Notes under the pieces: generated by a model
Seen by the model: the letters and a program-made list of their open reading frames with translations, nothing else
Told to the model about the DNA's origin: nothing
Database searches by the model: none
Shown: positions 1 through 10,110 of the stretch, piece by piece
Layout: every line of letters starts with the position of its first letter
Numbering within the stretch: position 1 is the first letter of the stretch
Source of the DNA: Rhizophagus sp. LPA8_4_AMF
Lineage: Eukaryota > Glomeromycota > Glomeromycetes > Glomerales > Glomeraceae
DNA: 25,727 bases
Assembly: GCA_021464525.1 (NCBI GenBank)
Contig: JADRCO010000841.1
Coordinates: 1-25,727, forward strand
Direction: 5' to 3'
Program-made: the position numbers and the translations under genes

Positions 1-1
1 A

Positions 2-210
2 ATATTATAATTAATTTGAAATGTCATAATTAATTTGGGATGTTATAATTAATTTAGGATGTTATAATTAATTTGGAATATTATAATTAATTTGGAATGT
101 CATAATTAATTTGGAATGTCATAATTAATTTGGGATGTCATAATTAATTTGAAATGTTATAATTAATTTGAGATGTTATAATTAATTTGGAATGCCATAA
201 TTAATTTGGA
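2..210. repeat. 19-bp tandem repeat, 11 copies
   Basis: Eleven head-to-tail copies of a 19-bp unit close to ATGTYATAATTAATTTGGR, each keeping the core ATAATTAATTTG. Copies differ at only one to four positions, mainly GTT/GTC/ATT near the start and GGA/GGG/GAA at the end. The array runs to the left edge of the window and probably continues beyond it. A last half-unit fades into non-repeat sequence at about 211. There is no open frame of note. Confidence 0.95.
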
Positions 211-639
211 ATGTACAAAAAAAGCAATTTATCAATCCTAAATTAATTTGGCTATTTTGATGGCCATAATCCCAAATAATTTGCCATTTAAATGGCATCT
301 ATAAACAGAACCCCAAAGATTACATATAAAACTGAAATCTAGGTTTATATAAAGTTACTATATAGTTTTTTAATATCTTAGAATTGAGTTTGTAAACTAA
401 CTAATAGCAAATTTTATAAGTTAGATATATATTTGTATAAAACGAATAGTATTTTAATACAAGTTAAATTTTATTTTGTATAAAGAATATATAAAATTTT
501 ATATTTATATAATAATTTTATATATAATTATTTGTAAATTTTTAATGGTAAAATTATAATAGTTTATATATTATGTAATTTTAATTTTCAGGAGTGCATA
601 AGACGTGTCACATTTTTTGCATTTTATATATGCATTCTG
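211..639. other. AT-rich spacer, no gene seen
   Basis: Almost pure A/T sequence between the 19-bp array and the foldback element. I see no open frame, RNA gene or clear repeat apart from a short inverted pair around 283-293 (GCCATTTAAATGGC). Confidence 0.6.
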
Positions 640-1823
640 TAAAGCTCTGAATAGTTTTGGTTTGAACTGGCAACCAAACCAAAACTGACAAAAAATCTGG
701 TTCAGTTCTAGTTCTGGTTCTTAGTATAAAACCGCCGGTTCGATTCAGTTCTACCTGATTTTTTTAAAAAATGCGAAAATTGGAATAACTTGGCAACCAG
801 TAATCATACAAAGATCAACTATAGCTCATTGGAATCATCTCATTGAGATTCGTCGAATGGCGGTAAGATCAGGTCTCTAGCATTGATACATCTTGAGATA
901 ACTCGCATTAAACATATTTTAAAAATTATCATTAGAAAGCTGTCTATTGATGCTAGAGAAATGAACTTACATTCAATCGATTGGTCCTGATGAGACGAAT
1001 CTAATAAATCTAAGATCGTCATTTTATAATCACTACATGATGAGATATCTCAATTTTTGCATTTTTTCAATTTTTCAAATGTTAAAAAATAAAAATTCTG
1101 ATGTGTGGTATAACTTGGCAACCAGTGATCATATAGAGCTTAACAATAGCTTGTTAGAATCGTCTCATTGTGACGTGTCGAATGACACTAAGATCATGTC
1201 TCTAGCACCAATGCATAACGAGATAATACACACTAAATATTTTCTAAAAATCAGTATTAGAAAGTTATCTATCGATGCTAGAGAGATGATCTTAGTGTCA
1301 TTCAATTCGTTGTAATGAGATGACCCTAACAAACTATAGTTGAGCTCTGTATGATCACTGGTTACTAAGTTATACCACACATTCAAATTTTTATTTTTTG
1401 ACATTCAAAAAATTGAAAAAAATGCAAAAATTGAGATATCTCGTCATGTAGTAATTATAAAATAACGATCTTAGATTCATTAGATTCGTCTCATCAAGAC
1501 CAATCGATTGAATATAAGTTCATTTCTCTAGCATCAATAGATAGCTTTCTAATAATAATTTTTAAAATATGTTTAACACAAGTTATCTCGAGATGTATTG
1601 ATGCTAGAGACCTGATCTTACCGCCATTCGACGCGTCTTAATGAGACGATTCCAATAAGCTATAGTTGATCTCTGTATGATCACTGATTGCTAAGTTATT
1701 CCAATTTTCACACTTTATTGCATTTTAAGTAAAACTGGACGGTTCCGATTCAGTTCTCATTCAGTTCCTGGTTCTACCCAAACCGGTAAATACCCGATCC
1801 GAACTGACCCATTCAGAGCTTTA
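640..1823. mobile_element. hAT-type non-autonomous foldback element
   Basis: The ends are a 13-bp perfect terminal inverted repeat, TAAAGCTCTGAAT. It is flanked by an 8-bp direct duplication GCATTCTG (632-639 and 1824-1831). An 8-bp duplication with ends matching YARNG is the known hAT signature. Subterminal zones (about 660-750 and 1725-1800) carry many short GGTTC/CAGTTC words. The middle, about 765-1711, is one long palindrome with arms of roughly 470 bp centred near 1237. Each arm contains two direct copies of a module that starts near RGWATAACTTGGCAACCAG. That module itself contains an inner inverted pair (TCTCTAGCAT... against ...ATGCTAGAGA). Open frames inside merely mirror the palindrome and are not genes. 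Confidence 0.85.
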
Positions 1824-1831
1824 GCATTCTG

Positions 1832-2237
1832 TATACATATTCATATAAAGATAAAACTTATATAATAACCCAAAATTCTTAGGGGTGGTGGTCAGGAGTG
1901 GTGGTTAGGATGGAAGGTAGGATAAATTAAAGTTTTTTTTTAATAATTAAATAATTTTATACATAATTTACATATAAACTTTATTACAAAAAAAATTTTG
2001 ATTAATATTTTTTTTTTAGTTATATTCACCCCTTAAAATTAAAATTATACAACATAATTACTAAATTTTTAAAAGTTTATTTTATAAACTCAGATTTAAG
2101 ATTGTATAATTTATAGTAAAATTTGACATTATAGGACGACTTTATATAAAATTTCTAATAAAAATCAAATGTATAAAGTTATAATAAAATTTTAAATTTG
2201 GATCTGAGTTATTTATGTATTTTTCAGAATCCTATTA
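1832..2237. other. AT-rich spacer with a possible small inverted-repeat element
   Basis: No gene is seen. A 14-bp imperfect inverted pair, AATTCTTAGGGGTG at 1874-1887 and CACCCCTTAAAATT at 2027-2040 (12 of 14 paired), could bound a MITE of about 167 bp. I find no convincing target duplication. The left part is unusually G-rich on the plus strand (1881-1923, GGTGGTGG and GGAGTGGTGG words). Confidence 0.35.
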
Positions 2238-2330
2238 AATGGTAGTAAGATCATATCTCTAGTATCAATAATACATCTTAAAATAACTCATGCTAAACAT
2301 TTTTTAAAAATTAGTGTTAAAAAACTAGAT
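2238..2330 (+). repeat. Solo copy of the foldback-element module
   Basis: About 93 bp that align by eye with about 855-950 of the foldback element. Both share the order GGTAGTAAGATCA, TCTCTAG, a run similar to ACATCTTRARATAACTC, then CATTTTTTAAAAATTA. Neither terminal repeat is present, so this is a relic of the module without the element ends. Confidence 0.6.
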
Positions 2331-2772
2331 AATTATAATTAAAGTTATATTTTACTATATTTTTAACTTTACTTTTCATCTAATATGTAATTTTATTAAG
2401 TTAATATTATTATTTATTATAAAAAAAATGTCTTTTAAAGAAAAGAATCTTTTAATACCAAAATCTTGTAAATCTACTATTAGAACTTAAAATAAGGCTT
2501 ATTATACAAGCAAAATTTGGCTAAAAAATATACATTTTTCAATATCAGTATATATAGAAGAGTTTTATTTTTTATCACACCTGTATTATATCATATTCCT
2601 ATAATATATTACATATAAAAATCAAAAATGACATTTTAAACCCTTTTTGATATATTAGAAAACTTGTAGAGCAGCCAAAAATATGTGTAAAATAAAGTTT
2701 CTTATAGTACATAATATGTGTATAAGACCTTCTACCAGGATTTTTTAAAAAATGAAAAATCTTATTTAATAC
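2331..2772. other. AT-rich sequence, no gene seen
   Basis: Low-complexity A/T sequence leading into the mini-exon array. I see no open frame or repeat that I can support. Confidence 0.5.
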
Positions 2773-2966
2773 CTCAAAATCTTATTCAAGAACTTTCTAA
2801 AACCTAGAAAACAAAAAAATACAAAAAAATAGATGTTAGTCAATATTTGTTTAATAAAAATAAAGAATCAAATTTTGAAATTTTACCTTTGAAATGGAAG
2901 ATCAAAACTGAATTTCAGCTTTCTGAACCTAAAAAAGAGACAAAATATTAGTAATATTATATTAAA

Positions 2967-4721
2967 GGAAAATGTTGTTGGTGATCTGTCACCATGATGA
3001 TCCCCTTACTATCACATGAGTAAACGAGTTTTAATTGACTACACGATTACATCATCAATATTTGTTTATTAGAAAATCGGTTTAATATTATTTCTTTAAG
3101 CCTTTCAGCCTTCGCTTACAAGTCAAAGTTATGTTGGTATGTTTTTGTTTTTATTTTTATTCCTTACATATAACTTGTTCTTTGCTAACTTTATTTTACT
3201 TTTTTAAGGTTCTTTTGGGTTTTTTGGCTCTTCTGATTTTGCAATTAAGATATGTTTAATATTATATAATCCCGATTTCATGTTTTTATTTTTTTTTGTT
3301 TTTATTTTCATTCTTACTAACTTTTTTCCTTTTTTTTCTTCTTTTTTTGTCTTATCTTTTTCTTTCCACTTTCTTTTTTACCTGCCTTCTTTTTTTTACT
3401 TTATTTTTTATCTCTCTTCTTTTTTTCGTTTCCTTTCATTTTTCACTTTTTTACTTTTTTTTCGTCTCCTTTTTGTTTTTACTTTCTTTTTTGTCCTCCT
3501 TCTTTTTTTTGTTTCCCTTCGTTCTCTTTATTGCCTTCATTTCTTTTTATTACCCTTGTTTATTTCATTATATTCGTTTTCTCTCACTTCCTTTTTGTCA
3601 ATTTCATTTTTTCTCACTTTCCCTTTATTAATTTCATTCTCTTTCACTTTTCTTTTGTTAATTTCGTTCCTTTTATTTTCTTTTATTGTTTTAACTCCCT
3701 TTTTCTTTATTTTTTTTGCATTTCTTTTCATTTTTCCTCTATTACCTTCATTTCTTTTTATTACCTTTATTTTTATTTCATTATCTTCGTTCCCTTTTAC
3801 TTCCCTTTTATCAATTTTATTCTCTCTCACTTTTCTTTGTCAATTTCATTCTCTTTTATTTTCCTTTTGCTAATTTCATTTCCTTTTATTTCACTTTATT
3901 AATTTCGCTCCCTTTTCCTTTTCATTCCTTTTTATCCCTTTCGTTCTCTTTCATTACCATTCCCCAATTTTTTACTTATTTTTGTTCCTTTTTATTTCCA
4001 CTTCGTTATTTTTGCTTCCTTTCACTTTTCCTTTGTTGATTTCATTCCCTTTTACTTTCCTTTATTGATTTCTCTCCTTTTCATTTCCCTTTCATTCCCT
4101 TTTTGTTCCTTTCGTTCTGTTTCATTACCATTCTCCTATTTTTTATTTATTTTCATTTCTTTTTATTCCCTCTTCATTATTTTTATTTTCTTTCACTTTC
4201 CCTTTTGTTAATTTCGTTCCCTTTCACTTCTTCTTATTTCCTTTCACTTTTTTTATTGATTTCACTCCTTTTATTTCCCTTTTATTTCCCTTTTGTCCCT
4301 TTCTTTTATTTCTCCTTTGTTCTTTATCATTTATTTTTATTCCTTTTTCGTTATTTTTATTTCCTTTTATTTTCCTATTGTTATTTTCGTTTCTCTTCAT
4401 TGTTTTCATTCCTTTTCATTACTCCTTGTTCTTTTTTATTTTCTCTTTCACTTCTTTTTATTCTTTTCCTTCACCCCTTCATTTTTTGTTATACTTCTCT
4501 CTTACTCTTTTTTTTTATTATAGTTCCTATTTTTTATAGCATATTCTTTTTATTGAAATAAAAAAGATGACAGTTTTTTATACTTGAAAAAATTTTTCTA
4601 TTAAAATTTTATTTAAATAGTACTGTGCTACTGTAGATACCCATAAAATTAGCCAATCAAAAATTTTTGCTAATCACATGATAGGGTCGTCATGGTGACA
4701 GGTCGCCATTTAGTAACACCC
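2967..4721. mobile_element. Mutator-like non-autonomous element with pyrimidine core
   Basis: The ends form an imperfect inverted repeat of about 50 bp. Left: GGAAAATGTTGTTGGTGATC then CTGTCACCATGATGATC. Reverse of the right end: GGGTGTTACTAAATGGCGAC then CTGTCACCATGACGACC, followed on both sides by a TATCACATGA-like block. The 10-bp sequence TTATATTAAA flanks both sides (2957-2966 and 4722-4731). A 9-10 bp duplication points to the Mutator (MULE) superfamily. Removing the element joins 2956 to 4722 and restores the array's ATTAGTAATATT...AAAATAAA intron pattern. No transposase is seen. The inside is almost entirely the T/C-rich tract, plus a short exon-like stretch at 3095-3235. Confidence 0.75.
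3285..4556. repeat. Pyrimidine-rich degenerate minisatellite
   Basis: About 1.27 kb in which the plus strand is overwhelmingly T and C with scattered A and rare G. Words such as AATTTCATTCYCTTTTACTTT and CCTTTTRTTAATTTCGTTCC return irregularly every 30-40 bp, so it looks like an old, degraded tandem repeat. Long open frames occur on both strands (Phe/Leu/Ser-rich on plus, Lys/Asn/Glu-rich on minus). These are a composition effect and I do not call them genes. The tract sits wholly within the Mutator-like element. Confidence 0.9.
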
Positions 4722-6133
4722 TTATATTAAAATAAACAAAAAGCAAAAATAAAAAACATTTATTAGAATTAAAAATATAAATTTATTTTTTTTGAAGTTA
4801 CTTTTAAAATTGAGTCCAGGATGTACCTTCATTATTTTAGTTCTACAAAATATAAAAATAAACATTAATTAACATTCGTTAAATAAAAAACATTAGATTT
4901 TACTTTTAAATTTACATCTGAAAAACTATAAACTTACAAAACCTATAAAAAATACAAATGAAACATTAGTTAATATTTTACTAAATAAAATCAATAAAAA
5001 AACTTTCAAAGATTATACCTTTAAAATGATATCTTGAACAGTACTTTCAGTGTTCTAGACCTACAAAAAATAAGAACATTAGTAAACATTTGTTAAATAA
5101 AATAAAAGAAAATAAAAAAATTTTGATTTCAAATTTTACCTTTAAAATTTTGTTCTGTTCAGAAAACTGATAACCTACAAAAAGCAAAAATCAAAATATT
5201 AGCCAAATATTTTATTATATAAAAAAACTAATAGAATTTTAAAGTTTTACTTTAAAATGGAGTTCAAGATCTGTACTTCAGTATTCTAGATTTACAAAAA
5301 AACAAAAATAAAATAAGCATTAATTTGTTAAATATATGTGAAAAAAAATAAAAAAAATATTCAAAGGTATTATACTTTCAAAATGATGTCTGAAACCTGT
5401 ATTTCAGACCTATAAAAAACAAAAAAAAATGAATGTTAGCCAATGTTTATTAAATAAAAATTAAAAAAGAACTTATAATATTTTGAAGTTACCTTTAAAA
5501 TGAAGCATAGAATTGTTCTTCAGCATTTAAAAAACTAAAAAAAATAATAAATGAACATTAGCAATATTTATTAAAATAAAATATAATAAAAAATAAAATA
5601 AAAAACTATTTACCTATCTGATTTTTAAAATAAAGTGTTCAGATCTAATAAAATAAAAAATGAATATTAGTAATGTTTATTAAAATAAAAATAAAATAAA
5701 ATAAAATTTTAGTTTTACTTTTGAAATAGAATCTAAAGCTGTTTTTTAGTATCCAAAAATCTAAAAAAAATAAAAAATAAACATTAACAATGTTCATTAA
5801 AGTAAAATATAATAAAAAATAAAATAAAAGATCATTTACTTATTTGATCTTCAAAATAAAGTGCCAGACTTAATAATAAAAAATGAATATTAGTAATATT
5901 TATTATAATAAAATAAAATAAAATAAAAACATTTGAAGTTTACCTTTAAAATAGAAGTCTAGAACTTGTCTTTCAGCTTCTTACACTTAAAAGTAATAAA
6001 CTAAATATTATTAGTTAATGTTCATTAAAAAAATTTTTTTTTTCAAAAATCAGTTTACCTTCAAAATGTAGTTCAAAACTAAACTTTCAGCTTCTTGAAT
6101 GTAAAAAAAAGAAAAATAAATATCAACATTTGT

Positions 6134-7197
6134 AGGATTGATCACCCTTGACTTATTGGTTAATCTGTAAGTTCCCTCATAAACCTGATTATAGTGAGAA
6201 CATAGGTTCAATTCTGCCAATCACAGAATTTGCACTGAATTATACTGCATACATACAAACCATATATGTTGAAGTAGAGGCGTAAGATTAGTAAGGACTG
6301 CATTATGATGTATCAATATGTACAGTACAGCTGCATACTTTAACTGAGAGTCATGGTATCCTCTGTTCTAAGTCTGAAACTATGATAGCTCTATTGTGCT
6401 ATCCTGGTGGTCACTTTATAATACCATTGAAGTGGTTCTTATTCTATAAATCACTCAGCAATATCTTTAAGGGTCTATTTGGGCTAGATAGTTCTATAGA
6501 TACTAAAGACATTAGGTACTTATCTTTATGGTAGTTAGACCTTCTTGTAAGTCCTAGGCCAACTAAGTTGTTTGTAAAAACAAGTGATGTATTAGGTTCA
6601 GAGGTGAGATTCAATTCCTCAGTGACTTTAACGTATTAGCTGGTAATGACTTAGAACTGTGAGATAATCACCTTTAAGATCTGATCCTGTACCTTCTATT
6701 GCTTTCTGTCTAACTAGTCACTATCAACGCATATTTAATTGTGCCAGTATATACTAATTAAGGACTTACAACTGTGTTCTGTAGTATTGGTAATCGTAAG
6801 CTGTAATGGTCTTAAGTGAGACCAACTGAATCTTGATATTGCATTACTTTTAGGAGTTACTAATGTGGTAATGAACATAGGAGGAATTTTAGATGATTAT
6901 TCTGTTGCATTACACCTTTAGGTCTATATGGATTCTTATTCTTGCTGTGATAGGTTAGTCATGAATTAAAAACATTGGAGTGGTCTTAACCTTATTATGA
7001 TTATAAGATTGAAGAGAAGGTAGCTGATGGTTTAGGCTTAACATAGGATAAAGAGCAGGTAGTGTTCTTTACATTATCTAGATAGTTAGTGACCACCATA
7101 ATAGAATTATGTTCTGAAAGTTGCTAGTTTGCCACAAACACTATATGTAAACTCACAATGTTGCAATCTTTAAAGACAAAAAAAAAAAAAAAGAAAG
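6134..7197 (+). mobile_element. Long tRNA-derived SINE, about 1.06 kb
   Basis: A 16-bp target duplication with one mismatch flanks the element: AAATATCAACATTTGT at 6118-6133 and AAATATTAACATTTGT at 7198-7213. The element ends in an A-rich tail (7177-7197). Its first 95 bp look tRNA-derived: an A-box-like TGACTTATTGG (about 6149-6159), a B-box-like GGTTCAATTC (about 6205-6214), and GATTG/CAATC pairing in the acceptor-stem position. The 950-bp body is clearly less AT-rich than its surroundings, has no open frame, and I do not recognise it. The duplicated site is the array's own intron sequence. At more than 1 kb it is long for a SINE, so the body may be composite or come from a partner LINE. 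Confidence 0.7.
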
Positions 7198-7270
7198 AAA
7201 TATTAACATTTGTTAAATAAAATTAATAAAAAATATTTTGAAGTCATACCTTCAAAATAGAAATTCAGAA

Positions 7271-7834
7271 TATATATGAAGTTGAACTTAAAAGTCAAAA
7301 GTCAAAATATTTCAATTTTGGAGGCCTATCGCCAAAATTAAAGTTGCAATTGGCCAAAATTACATCATATTACATAATTTCAAATAGTTACAAATAGTAA
7401 AAACTTTAAATTGTGATAATTCTATCAATATTAGCATACAGATATTAAATACCTATCATTTGAATTCTCATAACAAGTTAAATCAAATGGTATTAAGATC
7501 ATTGGAATCCAATCACTAGATACTGAGATCATAAGCAAAATGTCTAAATATTTAAATATGAATAGAATGGGCAATATCGATGCTATCGATATGATCTTAT
7601 CATCATTTGATTTATCTCAATTAAAGTGTTTAAATGAACTATAGTTCATCAGATTTTGATCACTAGATGTTGAGATATTTTTAAAATATATTCATTATTA
7701 AAATTTAATAATGTAGATAATTATTTAATATCTAATTCAACCATTTCAACTTTTGGGAGACTAAAGTTGAATTAATTTTGACCATTTTGACCATTTTAAT
7801 AGTCAAAATTAACCTAATTTCAACTTCATGTATA
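7271..7834. mobile_element. 564-bp inverted-repeat element in a mini-exon
   Basis: The terminal inverted repeat is TATATATGAAGTTGAA on the left and, reversed, TATACATGAAGTTGAA on the right. Flanks are ATTCAGAA (7263-7270) and GTTCAGAA (7835-7842), an 8-bp duplication with one mismatch. Removing the insert rejoins a recognisable mini-exon core, which supports the boundaries. The centre (about 7480-7680) contains another palindrome, AATCAAATGGTATTAAGATC against GATCTTATCATCATTTGATT. It also has the words AACTATAGTT and GATCACTAGATGTTGAGAT, which parallel the 640-1823 foldback element. There is no coding capacity. The family is uncertain: the 8-bp duplication suggests hAT, but the ends do not match the hAT end consensus. 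Confidence 0.65.
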
Positions 7835-8107
7835 GTTCAGAACTAGCTTTAGCATTCTGAATTTGCAAAAAAATTAAAATAAGCATTAATAATATTCATT
7901 AAATAAAAATATTTTTTTTTAAAGTTTAACTTCAAAATGGAATCCAGAACTCATACCTTTAGCATTCTATACATAAAAAAATAAAGCTTAAAATCTGTAC
8001 CTTTGGCGTTCTGAATTTTATTTTAAAATATATATATATAAAACAAATTTTAACTAAAAAAAATTTTTTTGAAATCTAAAACATGCTGTACTTTTGGCAT
8101 TCTGAAC

Positions 8108-8793
8108 TTATTAAAGTAAAAAAAAATAAAATTTTTTGTTACTTTTGAAAGGTAGAAAAAAAGATGTCTAACATTTTACAAAAACTTCTTTTTAATCTGA
8201 TATTCCTACATATTGCAGATTATTAGCTAAACATTAAACAAACTTGCCAATTACATCAAAAAAAAGCTGATAGCAAGTTTTTTGTAAGATTTGAAGCTTA
8301 ACAATAATTTTTTCTCTTAGTATCATTCAGTTAATGATTCTTTAAATAGTTCTTTAAATATTGTAAAAAAATGTATTTCTTTAACTGAAAGTGCTGTAAA
8401 AAAATACTCTTTGAAATATATAAAAATATTCTTTGATGGATGTAATGTAAAAAATTATTTTTTAATAAAGTTTGTTAAAGTTTATCCATAAAAGTTTATT
8501 AAAGTCAAAATTAAAGTTAAAGGTCTCCAAACAATTTTATGCAAAATGTTTTTGAAATCTGCAATTTTGAAGATTATTGCAAATTTTTATATAAAAATAC
8601 ATTAAAAAATTTACAAAATTTGCATTTGCAATATTGCATAGATTTTATTAAAATTGCATAAAAGAAAGTGGCAATTGGTAATTTTTGCAGATTGCTGCAG
8701 TTCTGCACCCTAAAAAATTTTCCAATAACCTACTAATAGTACTCATATGGAGTTTTTCTGGAATGATAGACAGTGTTTTAATTAATTATATTA
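8108..8793. other. AT-rich spacer, no gene seen
   Basis: A/T-rich sequence between the mini-exon array and the Tc1-like element. TTTGCAATATTGCA-like words cluster at 8550-8700, but I see no boundaries, open frame or RNA gene. Confidence 0.5.
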
Positions 8794-10110
8794 CAGATAT
8801 CTACCAAAAGTACACAGACATTTTGTTTTAATGAAATTATGCTAATCATTATGTGATGACATAATATAAATAATATGTCATTTAATGCTTTATATCACAA
8901 TAAAAACTGCGCCGTAATTTTTTAGTAAACATTCACCAAATATGAAGCCCCTTATTTCAAAAACCTGATATGCGATTATTTATGGTTATAATTGTAAACA
9001 ATTAGGTCATGTGATTGCAGAACACTTGGGATGTAGTAAAACTGCTATTTATGATGTACTCAAACATTTTTGTAAAACTGGTTCTTTTACATCAAAAAAA
9101 ATTAGGTCGCACACCTCTCTTTAACTCATCAGTGCAATAAGAACTCAAAGCTTTTGTTTAAGAAAATAGGAAAAATCGTCGTCTCTGTTTAAAAAAAATT
9201 GCAACTGTTTGAATAGCTCGTAAAAAACAACCTGTTTCTACAAGTACAATATGCTGTAACTTTAAAAAGGTTGGACTTAATGCCTGTATTTCCCGTCACA
9301 AACTTGCAATGATAGAAATATATCATCAGGCTCGTCTTGAATAGGCTCTTGCACACAGAGACTGGATAACAAGAAAATGGAGAAGAGGGTTTTTTTCAGA
9401 CAAAAGCACTTTTATATAATTTCAGCAAGGTCATCAGAGAAGGGTTTAGCGTAAACTAGGAAAAGAATTGAATTCTAATTGTGTTGCAGTTACCGTTAGA
9501 CACAGCCCTAACAGAATATTTTGGGGTTACTTTTCCTGACATGAACTTAAACCAATTGTTCTATTAATGGGCTCAATTACAGGTCAAACTCATGCTAAAA
9601 TTATTTAAGATTATGTTGTACCTACTTTGGATAAGCATTTTTTACGAGATAATGGAATATTTTAAGAAGACAATGCTCTACTACATCGCTCAAAAGTCGC
9701 TATGACTGCCTGTAAAAATGCCAAAATTGTGATGCTTCAATAACTGGCATAAAGCTCTGATTTGAACCCTATAGAGAACATATAGGTAGAAATGAAAGCA
9801 ATAGTACATCGTCATGATCCACCATCATCTAATGTCAAAGTACTAGAGAAATATATTAAAGATTCGTGGAATAATATTTCTCCAGAGTATTACAAAAAAT
9901 TAATTGACAGCATGTTACAAAGAATTGAAACAATTATTGCTGCAAATAGATATAGTATTAATTATTAATATGATATAATTTTTTTTTACATAAAATTAAT
10001 AAAGAACAATCAGATTAATATATTTACTTAATAAATTTTATTTTTATTATATTATTTTATATGAAATTTTTAATTTAAAAAATGTCTGTATATTTTTTGA
10101 TAAGTATCTG
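8794..10110 (+). mobile_element. Tc1/mariner transposon, dead
   Basis: The terminal inverted repeats begin CAGATATCTACC on the left and, reversed, CAGATACTTATC on the right. They run about 35 bp to ACAGACATTTT. TA lies on both sides (8792-8793 and 10111-10112), the target duplication of this superfamily. Total length 1317 bp and a single transposase frame are normal for Tc1. The inverted repeats have diverged at several positions, so the insertion is not recent. Confidence 0.9.
8942..9968 (+). pseudogene. Tc1-like transposase, broken
   Basis: Reading from ATG at 8942 gives a helix-turn-helix region (QLGHVIAEHLGCSKTAIYDV). The DDE domain follows in order: a SDKSTF block for the first Asp, EDNALLHRS for the second Asp, then SSDLNPIENI for the third acidic residue. 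These are the expected Tc1 landmarks, so family placement is firm. The frame has a 1-nt shift in an A-run near 9092 and about 13 in-frame stops. The stops fall where relatives have Gln, Trp or Arg (for example TAG in place of the Trp after ENI), so each can be explained by C-to-T or G-to-A change. It cannot make an active enzyme. Confidence 0.9.

Larger units (their letters stand above)
2773..8107 (-). pseudogene. Decayed tandem array of 42-nt mini-exons
   Basis: On the minus strand, units of 102-125 bp recur. Each has a T-rich stretch ending in TAG, a 30-43 nt exon-like core, then GTAA/GTAT; between cores lie CTAAT or CTAAC branch-point-like words. Cores lie at 2773-2803, 2887-2928, 4802-4842, 4904-4942, 5019-5060, 5140-5174, 5251-5292, 5376-5409, 5493-5534, 5614-5644, 5719-5760, 5839-5868, 5944-5986 and 6059-6100, with more diverged ones at 7250-7861 (split by an insertion), about 7930-7972 and about 8070-8107. 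Six are exactly 42 nt. In phase 0 the consensus reads about VQNAEVQVLDSILK; 6059-6100 is still open (IQEAESLVLNYILK) and 5719-5760 keeps ALDSISK. Most others now contain a stop or an indel, and several splice sites are lost (AC at 6101, TAA at 5869). I read it as a dead repeat-protein gene built from symmetric phase-0 exons. I do not recognise the protein. It could instead be a satellite that resembles exons by chance. Confidence 0.6.

Noticed and set aside
840-1404. Three open frames of 60-92 codons with similar peptides on both strands
   Set aside because: They are mirror images of one repeat module in a palindrome; no frame is favoured and no domain is seen.
3280-4561. Long open frames on both strands (Phe/Leu/Ser-rich on plus, Lys/Asn/Glu-rich on minus)
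   Set aside because: They follow from the pyrimidine-rich composition, where stop codons are rare; residue use is low-complexity in every frame.
8942-9968. Alternative genetic code with TAA/TAG read as Gln
   Set aside because: Stops also replace Trp and Arg, and the four intact host genes end in TAA in the standard code, so decay explains the pattern better.
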